A program made the translations under genes and the position numbers. Below, in pieces: positions 1 through 6,761 of a stretch of DNA of 25,829 nt. Origin of the DNA: CAZJDM01 sp964544765 (GTDB lineage Bacteria; Bdellovibrionota_B; Oligoflexia; CAYFLR01); assembly GCA_964544765.1 (NCBI GenBank), contig CAZJDM010000053.1:1-25829 (forward strand), given 5' to 3'. Under the pieces are notes generated by a model that was not told where the DNA came from, made no database searches, and worked only from the letters and a program-made list of their open reading frames with translations. Numbering within the stretch: the first letter of the stretch is position 1; every line of letters begins with the position of its first letter.

Positions 1-1
1 A

Positions 2-214
2 TCTTTTGTCATGAAAAATATTCATCCACATGATATAGGAACAATATTAGATAGAAATGGTATAGCGGTCAGGACCGGTCATCATTGTAATCAGCCGTTA
101 ATGGACTTTTTCGGTATTCCCGCAACCACAAGAGTATCTTTTGCAACATATAATTCCAAGGAAGATGTTGATCGTTTGATTCAAGGAATGAAGAAAGTTA
201 GAGAATTATTTTAA
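2..214 (+). CDS. sufS: Cysteine desulfurase SufS, C-terminal fragment (5' end outside window)
   Basis: Only the last ~70 codons are present; the reading frame is open to the left edge, so the gene starts upstream and the internal ATG at 11 is not the true start. The fragment carries the SufS-type active-site segment R-T-G-H-H-C (Cys codon 86-88), preceded by H-P-H-D-I and L-D-x-x-G-I-A-V, and followed by the C-terminal R-x-S-F-A-x-Y-N motif. These are hallmarks of group II PLP-dependent cysteine desulfurases. SufS removes sulfur from L-cysteine as a persulfide on this Cys and passes it to a scaffold or acceptor. The next gene, 25 nt downstream, is sufU, the usual acceptor partner, which supports the call. 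The PLP lysine and the N-terminal domain lie outside the window. Confidence 0.93.
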   Translation, partial: SFVMKNIHPHDIGTILDRNGIAVRTGHHCNQPLMDFFGIPATTRVSFATYNSKEDVDRLIQGMKKVRELF

Positions 215-239
215 TAGAATTTAAAGGACCAATCTAAAT

Positions 240-671
240 ATGTTAGAATTGTATCAACAAGTTATTTTGGATCATAACAAACAACCCCGAAATTTTAAAA
301 AACTGGAACATATAACTCACCAGGCTGAAGGTTTTAATCCTATGTGCGGCGATAGATACACAATTTATCTAAATGTTGATCAGAAGGGAACCATTAAAGA
401 TATAGCCTTTGAAGGAGAGGGTTGCGCTATTTCTAAGGCTTCAGCTTCAATGATGACTAATAGTTTAAAAGGAAAATCCATCGATGAGGCCCATCAACAA
501 TTTAATGAATTTCACCAATTAATCATTGGAACACTTGATCCACAAGGTGACCAACATCAACTAGGTAAGTTAAAAATATTTTCCCATATTAAAAACTATC
601 CCTCTAGGGTTAAGTGTGCTGGTCTATCCTGGCATGCTTTCAAGGAGGCTATTGAAAGAAACTCTATATGA
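240..671 (+). CDS. sufU: SufU-type Fe-S cluster assembly / sulfur-acceptor protein
   Basis: This 143-residue cytoplasmic protein belongs to the NifU-N/IscU fold. The conserved ligands are visible: Cys36 and Asp38 in N-P-x-C-G-D-R, Cys62 in G-E-G-C-A-I-S-x-A-S-A-S, and Cys126 in R-V-K-C-A-x-L-x-W. The 64-residue spacing between the second and third Cys is longer than in IscU and matches the SufU insertion. In characterised SufU these residues bind Zn, and the protein accepts persulfide sulfur from SufS. It follows sufS by 25 nt, and its stop overlaps the next start (ATGA at 668-671), suggesting translational coupling to the permease gene, although no functional link to transport is known. Other suf genes probably lie to the left. 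Confidence 0.92.
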   Translation: MLELYQQVILDHNKQPRNFKKLEHITHQAEGFNPMCGDRYTIYLNVDQKGTIKDIAFEGEGCAISKASASMMTNSLKGKSIDEAHQQFNEFHQLIIGTLDPQGDQHQLGKLKIFSHIKNYPSRVKCAGLSWHAFKEAIERNSI

Positions 672-1615
672 GCCTAGCTATTATTGTCTTTGAATCAGTT
701 GCGGTACTTCTTATCTTGGGGATACTTGGGTTTTGGTCTATACATCGTAAGATACTTGAGGGAAGCGTATTAAATATGCTTTCGCCTCTGGTTATCGATC
801 TTGCTCTACCATGTTTAATCTTTGTTAATGTTATTCAAAATTTCAATCCTGACCAATATACTAGCTGGTGGACACTTCCCCTTTGGTGGCTGTTCTTTAC
901 CTCGATTTCCTTAATTATGTCCCTGATGTCCATGTATTTAAGTAAACACAGCATTAGACGCGAATTTTTTGCCTGTATGTTTTTACAAAACGGGATCTTT
1001 TTTCCACTTATTATTTTACAAAGAGTATTCAATCAAGAACCACTATATGTAATGGAACTATTTTTCTTTACTATATTTTACCCCCCCTTTTTCTTTAATG
1101 TCATATCATTGATATTTAGGAACTCTAACCTAAAATCACAACAACCTACTCGACTTCTAAATCCCTTATTAGTGGTTACAATAACTGCCATGATTATTAA
1201 ATTTGTTCACTTTGAACAATTTATCCCCGATTTTATCATCTCTTCTTTACGGTTGGTGGGACAAATGTCAATTCCCATCCTATTTTTAATAATCGGAGGT
1301 AATATTTATCTTGATTACCAAAGAAAAGAAAAATTATTAACGGGAGAAATAATCAAATTCGTTCTAGTGAAGAATTTTGTTTTTCCTCTGGTTGTTATCT
1401 ATATCTTAAGCTTAATACAACCACCTACAAATATATCATTTTTAATATTACTGCAGGCCGCTGCACCACCGTTAACTTTTGTTCCAATAGCTATTGAAAG
1501 AGCTAATGGTAACCGAATTGTCGCTAACCAATTTTTTGTAGCAAGCTTTTTATTATCAATTATTTCCTTGCCATTATCCGTCTTGCTGGCAAATCATGTT
1601 CTGAATTTATATTAA
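668..1615 (+). CDS. AEC-family (auxin efflux carrier-like) permease
   Basis: A 315-residue, very hydrophobic inner-membrane protein with about ten predicted membrane segments in two halves separated by a short polar loop (around residues 155-165). The N-terminal segment with L-P-C-L-I-F and the C-terminal A-A-P-P-x-T-F-V-P-I-A are typical of the Mem_trans/AEC superfamily, whose bacterial members export or exchange organic acids such as malate. The substrate cannot be read from the sequence. The ATG overlaps the sufU stop by 4 nt, so it is probably co-transcribed with the suf genes. Its last 56 bp overlap the convergent EamA transporter gene, leaving no room for a normal terminator between them. 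Confidence 0.8.
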   Translation: MSLAIIVFESVAVLLILGILGFWSIHRKILEGSVLNMLSPLVIDLALPCLIFVNVIQNFNPDQYTSWWTLPLWWLFFTSISLIMSLMSMYLSKHSIRREFFACMFLQNGIFFPLIILQRVFNQEPLYVMELFFFTIFYPPFFFNVISLIFRNSNLKSQQPTRLLNPLLVVTITAMIIKFVHFEQFIPDFIISSLRLVGQMSIPILFLIIGGNIYLDYQRKEKLLTGEIIKFVLVKNFVFPLVVIYILSLIQPPTNISFLILLQAAAPPLTFVPIAIERANGNRIVANQFFVASFLLSIISLPLSVLLANHVLNLY

Positions 1616-2507
1616 TTTTACTTTTTGTTTGTACAATAATTACACCGGATAAAATTAAAGCAGCTCCCAAAATCTCATAGCTCAGAGGTAGATTTTGAAA
1701 GAAAATAAAATCGGCAATCAAAGCAACTAAAGGTACTATGTATGTGACTGATACAGTTCTAACAGCTCCCCATTTTTCCATCAAATAAAAAAATATGATC
1801 CAAGCAATAGCATTGGAAAACAAACTCAAATAAAGAATAGCTAAAAGAATGGACGAATTATCATATAAAACCCCTAAATGGGGCCACCCTTCCATACTTA
1901 AAGATAGAATAAGAAGAAAAACAAAAGCTGAAAGATGGTTATGAAATAAATTTCCATAAAGATTAAGTTGAGGATTGACAGCAATTAACTTCCTGTTTTT
2001 AATAGTACCTATAGCATAAGATACGGACATCAGAATAATAGCCGTTGACCCTAAAAACGAATTACTAAGCCCGCCTAAATTAAGCTTGGGATAAAAAATG
2101 CAGAAAATACCAAAAAATCCCATAATAAGACCAAATATTTTTTTAACATCGACAGTTTCAATTCCCTTTAGATAAATAATAGTGAGGATTAGAGTGAAAA
2201 TAGGAAAAGTTCCATTTAATATACCTGCTAAACCAGGAGAAACAAACCTTTCTCCCCAAAACAAAAATGCAAAGGGAAAACCCTGCAAAAATAAGCCATT
2301 TATCCATATTTTAGGAAGTAATTTTCGAGGAACTTGGATAGATTTTCCTACAAACCTATAAATTATAAGTAAAAAAAGAATTGCAAAGCCTGTACGTAAG
2401 GCTGCACCGATAAAAGGAGGAATACTATCAACAATTACCTTGATAGCAACAAAAGAAAATCCCCAAAATAAGCTTAAAAGAAAAAATATTAAGAGTCTAA
2501 AATTCAT
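1560..2507 (-). CDS. EamA/DMT-superfamily transporter
   Basis: A 315-residue integral inner-membrane protein with about ten transmembrane helices arranged as two EamA repeats. The first repeat begins F-W-G-F-S-F-V-A-I-K near the N terminus and the second starts around residue 150. The family exports small metabolites, often amino acids or other polar compounds; substrate unknown. The tenth helix ends near G-V-I-I-V-Q, and the polar tail of about 18 residues is encoded in DNA that also encodes, on the other strand, the last residues of the AEC permease. The gene is transcribed divergently from the molybdoenzyme subunit across a ~240-bp intergenic region that should hold promoters for both. Confidence 0.85.
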   Translation of the reverse strand: MNFRLLIFFLLSLFWGFSFVAIKVIVDSIPPFIGAALRTGFAILFLLIIYRFVGKSIQVPRKLLPKIWINGLFLQGFPFAFLFWGERFVSPGLAGILNGTFPIFTLILTIIYLKGIETVDVKKIFGLIMGFFGIFCIFYPKLNLGGLSNSFLGSTAIILMSVSYAIGTIKNRKLIAVNPQLNLYGNLFHNHLSAFVFLLILSLSMEGWPHLGVLYDNSSILLAILYLSLFSNAIAWIIFFYLMEKWGAVRTVSVTYIVPLVALIADFIFFQNLPLSYEILGAALILSGVIIVQTKSKININSEHDLPARRIMARK

Positions 2508-2541
2508 ATTTACCTTATATTACAGTAAGTTAAATCAGTCA

Positions 2542-2584
2542 GTAGGCTATCTACGTAGGCTAGCTCTCAGGCAAGAGAATAGCC
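2542..2584. repeat. 13-bp imperfect tandem repeat plus inverted repeat in divergent intergenic region
   Basis: GTAGGCTA occurs at 2542-2549 and again at 2555-2562 (period 13; about 10 of 13 positions match). The second copy is also the left arm of an inverted repeat: GGCTA (2558-2562) pairs with TAGCC (2580-2584), with an inner CTCT/AGAG stem (2564-2567/2574-2577). It lies between two divergent genes, so it is not an ordinary terminator; it could be an operator or a 5'-UTR hairpin. Seen directly; function unknown. Confidence 0.4.
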
Positions 2585-2641
2585 GCAGGCCAATTTAAAT
2601 AATATAAAACGGAGGAAAAAACAACGCAAAACTGGATTTAT

Positions 2642-2670
2642 TTGCTTTACATATATGATATTATTATATT
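2642..2670 (+). promoter_or_regulatory. Candidate sigma-70-like promoter for the molybdoenzyme large subunit
   Basis: A TTGCTT hexamer (2642-2647) lies 17 bp before TATATT (2665-2670) in an AT-rich stretch about 90 bp upstream of the start at 2761. An alternative -10, TATGAT, lies at 2654-2659. The match is modest and AT-rich DNA gives chance hits, so this is tentative. Confidence 0.25.
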
Positions 2671-2760
2671 TAAATTAGATTAAACTAAAACAAGGATAGC
2701 CCTTGTACTCAACTAAATTGGCACTACTTGCCGTCTAATTAACAAATCATGGGAGCCAAA

Positions 2761-4971
2761 ATGTCTTTATTGAACAAACAGATTTCTAGAAGACAATTTA
2801 TTAAACTCACTTCCGTCTCTTCTGGAGCTTTTTTATTTGGACTTCAATTGCCTGGTTACAGCCCCAATACCAAAATTAGATTCGCTCCTAATGCATGGAT
2901 TAGAATAGACGCTGATAATAAAATAACTTTTATCATTGCTTCAGCCGAAATGGGTCAAGGAGTTGTGACTTCTCTATCGACTATTTTAGCTGAAGAACTT
3001 GAAGTAGATGTTCATAAAATAAATTTTATATTCGCTCCAGCTGACTCCGCTTATAAAAATCCTGAGATGGGAGTTCAGGTAACTGGTGGTAGTAACTCAA
3101 TTAAAGGATTTTGGAAAAAACTACAAAAAGCGGGAGCTGTTACCAGAACAATTTTTATCAAAACAGCCGCTCAAAAATGGAAGATTAAAGAATCCAAATG
3201 CATCGCTAAAAATGGGACCATTATACACCCTTCAAAACAGGAATTTTTCACCTATGGCCAATTGGTTGAAGAAGCCAAAAATACCCCCATCCCTAATGAA
3301 GATCATATTACTTTAAAACAACCCATTGATTATAAATTAATTGGAAAATCCATACCACCACTGGACGCTGTGGCTAAAGTAACGGGACAAGTGTTGTTTG
3401 GGACCGATATAAAATTGGCCAACATGATGCACGCCGCTATTATCCATAGCCCAACAAGTGACGGTAAAATTGTTACGGTTAAGCACGAATTAGATCCTAC
3501 TATTTATAAGATAGTTTCTTTAGAAAACAGTATCGCAGTAGTTGCTCCAACTTACTGGCAAGCAGCTAAAGCCATAAAAACTTTAAAAATAACTTGGAAA
3601 GCCGGAAATTATGAGCAAATTGATTCAAGAACCTTTTTCAAGCGATATCAAGACTTAGCGCAATCTTCAGACGGTACATCCATTAAGGATAAGGGGGATG
3701 CCGATTATGTTATTAATAGCAATAAAAATAAAGCAATCAAAGTTAAGTATCAGCTTCCTTATTTGGCCCATGCTACTATGGAACCTATGAGTTGCACAGC
3801 TCACCTACAAAAAGACCGATGTGATGTTTATGTGGGCACTCAAAGTCCACAAGGCAGTCGAAACGCCGCTTCCTTAGCATCTGGTTTGCCGGAAGAAAAT
3901 GTTTATATCCACAATCTCTATATAGGAGGAGGCTTTGGTCGAAGGTCAGATACTGACTTTGTTTCTCAAGCTGTTTCTATTGCTAAAAAAGTAGGAGTTC
4001 CAATTAAACTTATTTGGTCCAGGGAAGAAGATATGAAGCATGATTTTTATCGCCCAGCGTCATATCATGAAGTTCAAGGCTGCTTAGATCAAGATGGATT
4101 TCCATTAGCTTGGTCCCACAAGATTGTATCTAGTTCCATTATTGAAAAAATGATCAATAATTTTGGAAACATGTATTTACCTAAATGGCTACCCGATATT
4201 ATAAAATCGGGGATGGTGTCTCTAGGTAGTGGAATTTTAAAATGGAAAGGAGATCCAACATCTTATGAAGGAACAAGTGATATTCCTTATCAAGTTCCCA
4301 ACCATTGTGTCAGTCTAGTTACTACCGATTTAACCGCTCGTATCGGTTTTTGGCGGTCAGTGGGACATTCGGCAAATGCTTTTGTTATAGAAAGTTTTTT
4401 AGATGAATTAGCCTCCTTAGGAAAAAAAGATCCTTATCATTTTAGAGAGCGATTATTAATCAACTCACCTCGACATCTTGGTGTACTAAATAAAGTAGCT
4501 AAGCTGTCCAAATGGAAGAGTGCAAAGTCCAAAAACACCTTCCAAGGAATTGCTGCACACCAATCATTTGGCAGTTATCTAGCTCAGGTATTTGAAATAT
4601 CGATACACAACCAAAAAATAAAATTAGAAAAAGTATTTTGCGCGGTAGATTGTGGTCAAGTTGTAAATCCGGACATTGTTACTTCACAAGTTGAAGGAGG
4701 GATAATCTTTGGTTTGTCGGCCGCAATATTTGGAGAGATTACTTTTAATAAAGGTGTTGTAGAACAAAACAATTACAATGATTATCCTATTTGCAAATTA
4801 AATCAATGTCCCTCTATAGAGGTCGAAATAATCAAAAGCAATAATACAGCCAGCGGTATTGGGGAACCAGCAGTTCCACTTGTTGCTCCAGCTTTAGGTA
4901 ATGCGATCTTCGCCGCTACTGGAAAACGCATTCGTGACTTACCTTTTAGCAAACATCTTGAGTTTGTTTAA
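2761..4971 (+). CDS. Tat-exported molybdopterin-binding large subunit, IorB-like (xanthine dehydrogenase superfamily)
   Basis: The protein has 736 residues from the preferred ATG at 2761, which has GGGAG (2751-2755) at good spacing; an in-frame ATG at 2749 lacks this. The N terminus is a Tat signal: S-R-R-Q-F-I-K followed by a hydrophobic stretch, implying export of the folded, cofactor-loaded enzyme. Family motifs visible include G-Q-G-V (about residues 65-68), G-G-G-F-G-R-R (389-395), W-R-S-V-G-H-S-x-N-A-F (about 531-541) and G-I-G-E-P-A-V-P (699-706), whose Glu702 is the expected catalytic base. The closest named family is isoquinoline 1-oxidoreductase beta subunit, and related enzymes hydroxylate N-heterocycles or oxidise aldehydes; the substrate here is unknown. 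The likely [2Fe-2S] partner is at 5901-6395 on the other strand. No FAD subunit is present, as in other IorAB enzymes. Confidence 0.88.
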   Translation: MSLLNKQISRRQFIKLTSVSSGAFLFGLQLPGYSPNTKIRFAPNAWIRIDADNKITFIIASAEMGQGVVTSLSTILAEELEVDVHKINFIFAPADSAYKNPEMGVQVTGGSNSIKGFWKKLQKAGAVTRTIFIKTAAQKWKIKESKCIAKNGTIIHPSKQEFFTYGQLVEEAKNTPIPNEDHITLKQPIDYKLIGKSIPPLDAVAKVTGQVLFGTDIKLANMMHAAIIHSPTSDGKIVTVKHELDPTIYKIVSLENSIAVVAPTYWQAAKAIKTLKITWKAGNYEQIDSRTFFKRYQDLAQSSDGTSIKDKGDADYVINSNKNKAIKVKYQLPYLAHATMEPMSCTAHLQKDRCDVYVGTQSPQGSRNAASLASGLPEENVYIHNLYIGGGFGRRSDTDFVSQAVSIAKKVGVPIKLIWSREEDMKHDFYRPASYHEVQGCLDQDGFPLAWSHKIVSSSIIEKMINNFGNMYLPKWLPDIIKSGMVSLGSGILKWKGDPTSYEGTSDIPYQVPNHCVSLVTTDLTARIGFWRSVGHSANAFVIESFLDELASLGKKDPYHFRERLLINSPRHLGVLNKVAKLSKWKSAKSKNTFQGIAAHQSFGSYLAQVFEISIHNQKIKLEKVFCAVDCGQVVNPDIVTSQVEGGIIFGLSAAIFGEITFNKGVVEQNNYNDYPICKLNQCPSIEVEIIKSNNTASGIGEPAVPLVAPALGNAIFAATGKRIRDLPFSKHLEFV

Positions 4972-5042
4972 TAATGCGTCTATGAAAATTAATATCAATA
5001 AAATAAACTCTTCCAGCGAAGGGGCAATTTGTTCGCTATTCT

Positions 5043-5783
5043 TCAATTCAAGAATATCCCTTTATTTGCAGGATTGGTTCCACATGGATATCTACCACAG
5101 GGAGGTGATGGTTCATAATACTGGTCATCAGCTCCCTTGTAGGCACACCACATAAAAGGTGCTATATCAAATCCAACATTAAACGCACTTTTCAAAACTG
5201 GAATAAACGGACTTTCTATAATTGTGTTCTGAGTCAAATTCAACCATTTACGATAGTCTTCTGCCGTAAGAATTATTTCATCACTGCCCTTTCGTGGGTT
5301 CTTTAAATTAGCTCCTGCACAAAAACCATATCGATTGTAACACGAAGAATGGGATCTCATTGAGGCTTCCTCAGTAATATCACAGGCATCTTTTTTATTT
5401 AGATAACCATCTTGTAAAAATGAATTCCTCAACTCATTATAAATATTATCAGCCAAACATTGATTGACCTGGGCATACCATTTTCGTCCATTTGCACTAA
5501 ATTCAGCCTTTTGATAACTCATTATAACCCCAAGAGCAATATCTTCCAAATAAGTGTTACCACCATTATCTCGACACTTGAGTTTATCAGCCAGACAATT
5601 AAAAAATTGATCATAGGGTAAGGAGTGACATTGATCTAAACCATATGGCAAACGTAAATTTTTATCTTGAGAATGAGAACCTGATAAAGTTTGAATATGA
5701 TTTTGAGATAACCGACCACAAGTTGTCAGAAAAACAACACACCAAAAACAGGAAATTACTCTACTTATTACTATTCTACGCAT
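5043..5783 (-). CDS. Cysteine-rich exported protein, candidate lipoprotein, unknown function
   Basis: A 246-residue protein I do not recognise. The N terminus (Arg-Arg start, hydrophobic core, then F-L-T-T-C with Cys22) looks like a lipoprotein signal, but Thr at -1 is not a canonical lipobox residue, so a normal Sec signal is possible. After Cys22 there are ten more cysteines (52, 63, 70, 109, 134, 148, 155, 213, 229, 234), an even number fitting five disulfides in an oxidising compartment. The C terminus has a Pro/Gly/Cys-rich tail (P-P-C-G-R-Y-P-C-G). GAGG four bases before the ATG is a plausible ribosome site. It lies between the two convergent molybdoenzyme subunit genes, downstream of and co-directional with the small subunit, so it might be co-transcribed with it, though a 117-bp gap with a tandem repeat separates them. 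Confidence 0.6.
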   Translation of the reverse strand: MRRIVISRVISCFWCVVFLTTCGRLSQNHIQTLSGSHSQDKNLRLPYGLDQCHSLPYDQFFNCLADKLKCRDNGGNTYLEDIALGVIMSYQKAEFSANGRKWYAQVNQCLADNIYNELRNSFLQDGYLNKKDACDITEEASMRSHSSCYNRYGFCAGANLKNPRKGSDEIILTAEDYRKWLNLTQNTIIESPFIPVLKSAFNVGFDIAPFMWCAYKGADDQYYEPSPPCGRYPCGTNPANKGIFLN

Positions 5784-5830
5784 ATATCCTCAAATATTGA
5801 AATCAACTTAAATGATCTAAGATAAAAGGT

Positions 5831-5858
5831 ACAGTAATACGGTAACAGTAATACGGTA
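5831..5858. repeat. Perfect 14-bp tandem repeat (2 copies)
   Basis: ACAGTAATACGGTA occurs at 5831-5844 and is repeated without gap or mismatch at 5845-5858. It lies between the [2Fe-2S] subunit gene and the start of the Cys-rich protein gene, about 50 bp upstream of the latter's ATG. It could be a duplicated binding site or a slippage product. Confidence 0.8.
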
Positions 5859-5900
5859 TTAGTTATATAGAGGATTTGATACGATTAATCCAGCTTTTTT

Positions 5901-6395
5901 TTATTTAATTTGTTTTGCTTCATCTTTCTTGTATTGAGCGGCAAGCCGGACAGCTTTTTTGATACGAGGGTAAGTACCGCAACGGCACAGGTTTCCACTC
6001 ATCCCTTGATCAATATCTTTATCAGTAGGATTGGGTTTAGAATCGAGTAAAGAAACGGCAGACATTATTTGTCCTGGTTGACAATAACCACATTGAGATA
6101 CTCTAGCATTGATCCAGGCTTTCTGACAAGGATGTGATGCATCTTTAGGCAGGCCCTCAATTGTAAGCACAGAGCTGCCTTGAACAAATTTAACCGGTAA
6201 CAAACAACTTTGCCTAGCTTTACCATTGACTAATACAGTACAGACACCACAGATACCTTTCCCACAACTATATTTTGTACCCGTTAAAGAAAAATAATCT
6301 CTAATCACCCATAATAAAGGTGTCATTGAATCTATAGTAACTGAAACAGGCTTACTATTAAGAATAAATTCTATTTTGCTTTCATTTGATTTCAT
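5901..6395 (-). CDS. [2Fe-2S]-binding small subunit of a molybdenum hydroxylase (IorA/CoxS-like)
   Basis: A 164-residue protein with the two [2Fe-2S] domains of this family. The N-terminal plant-ferredoxin-type cluster is bound by Cys44, Cys49 and Cys52 (C-G-K-G-I-C-G-V-C) and Cys64. The C-terminal helical domain binds the second cluster through Cys102 and Cys105 (C-G-Y-C-Q-P-G-Q) and Cys137 and Cys139 (C-R-C-G-T-Y-P-R-I). It passes electrons from the Mo site of the large subunit to the acceptor. It has no signal peptide, as expected if it is exported with the Tat-tagged large subunit encoded at 2761-4971. The two genes are convergent and about 0.9 kb apart rather than adjacent in one operon, so the partnership is inferred from family rules and proximity. 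Confidence 0.9.
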   Translation of the reverse strand: MKSNESKIEFILNSKPVSVTIDSMTPLLWVIRDYFSLTGTKYSCGKGICGVCTVLVNGKARQSCLLPVKFVQGSSVLTIEGLPKDASHPCQKAWINARVSQCGYCQPGQIMSAVSLLDSKPNPTDKDIDQGMSGNLCRCGTYPRIKKAVRLAAQYKKDEAKQIK

Positions 6396-6761
6396 AAATT
6401 TTTTATCTCTGTTTGCTTTCCTTCAATTAATTATGCTTATCTCAGTTTGAATATAGATGTAAATTCTACCTAATTATTTTTAATTTTGAAAGCATTAAAA
6501 ATCTTAAGTTCACGGTAGGGTGCATTATACGGTAGGGTGCATGATTATGAAAAAGTGGCGCCCTCCACAATTCCCTTAGAACCTATCTCAGGAAATCCCT
6601 GATAATTAATCTAAATTAGTAAATGATCTACTAAGGCAAATTATATTTCAAAATCAAATTTCCCCCGATTCATTAAATATCAGCCATTAGGTAAAGTTGG
6701 ATCAGTTTAAAGAGGCTCATAAAGCCGAAAACTTAACATCAGTAGTATGACGAGGTGTTGA
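6396..6761. other. 366-bp intergenic region between divergent genes
   Basis: No coding potential was recognised. It separates the [2Fe-2S] subunit gene (-) from the degenerate GGDEF protein gene (+) and should carry promoters for both. It contains the direct repeat at 6512-6542, a GTGG/CCAC inverted repeat around a GGCGCC palindrome near 6555-6568, and a weak hairpin TCAGG (6588-6592)/CCTGA (6598-6602). No convincing terminator or riboswitch was seen. Confidence 0.5.
6512..6542. repeat. 14-bp direct repeat, 17-bp period
   Basis: ACGGTAGGGTGCAT is present at 6512-6525 and 6529-6542, separated by TAT. The two copies are identical. It lies in the divergent intergenic region upstream of both the [2Fe-2S] subunit gene and the GGDEF-like gene. 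It shares the core ACGGTA with the 14-bp repeat at 5831-5858 on the other side of the small-subunit gene, although that core is short. Confidence 0.75.

Noticed and set aside
2749..2760. ATG at 2749 as the start of the molybdoenzyme large subunit
   Set aside because: GGGAG, the likely ribosome site, overlaps this ATG and is correctly spaced for the ATG at 2761.
5015..5037. AGCGAA/TTCGCT inverted repeat between convergent genes as a bidirectional terminator
   Set aside because: A six-bp stem with an 11-nt loop and no clear U-tract; too weak to call.
6588..6602. TCAGG/CCTGA hairpin as a terminator
   Set aside because: It lies between divergent gene starts, has a five-bp stem and no U-tract.
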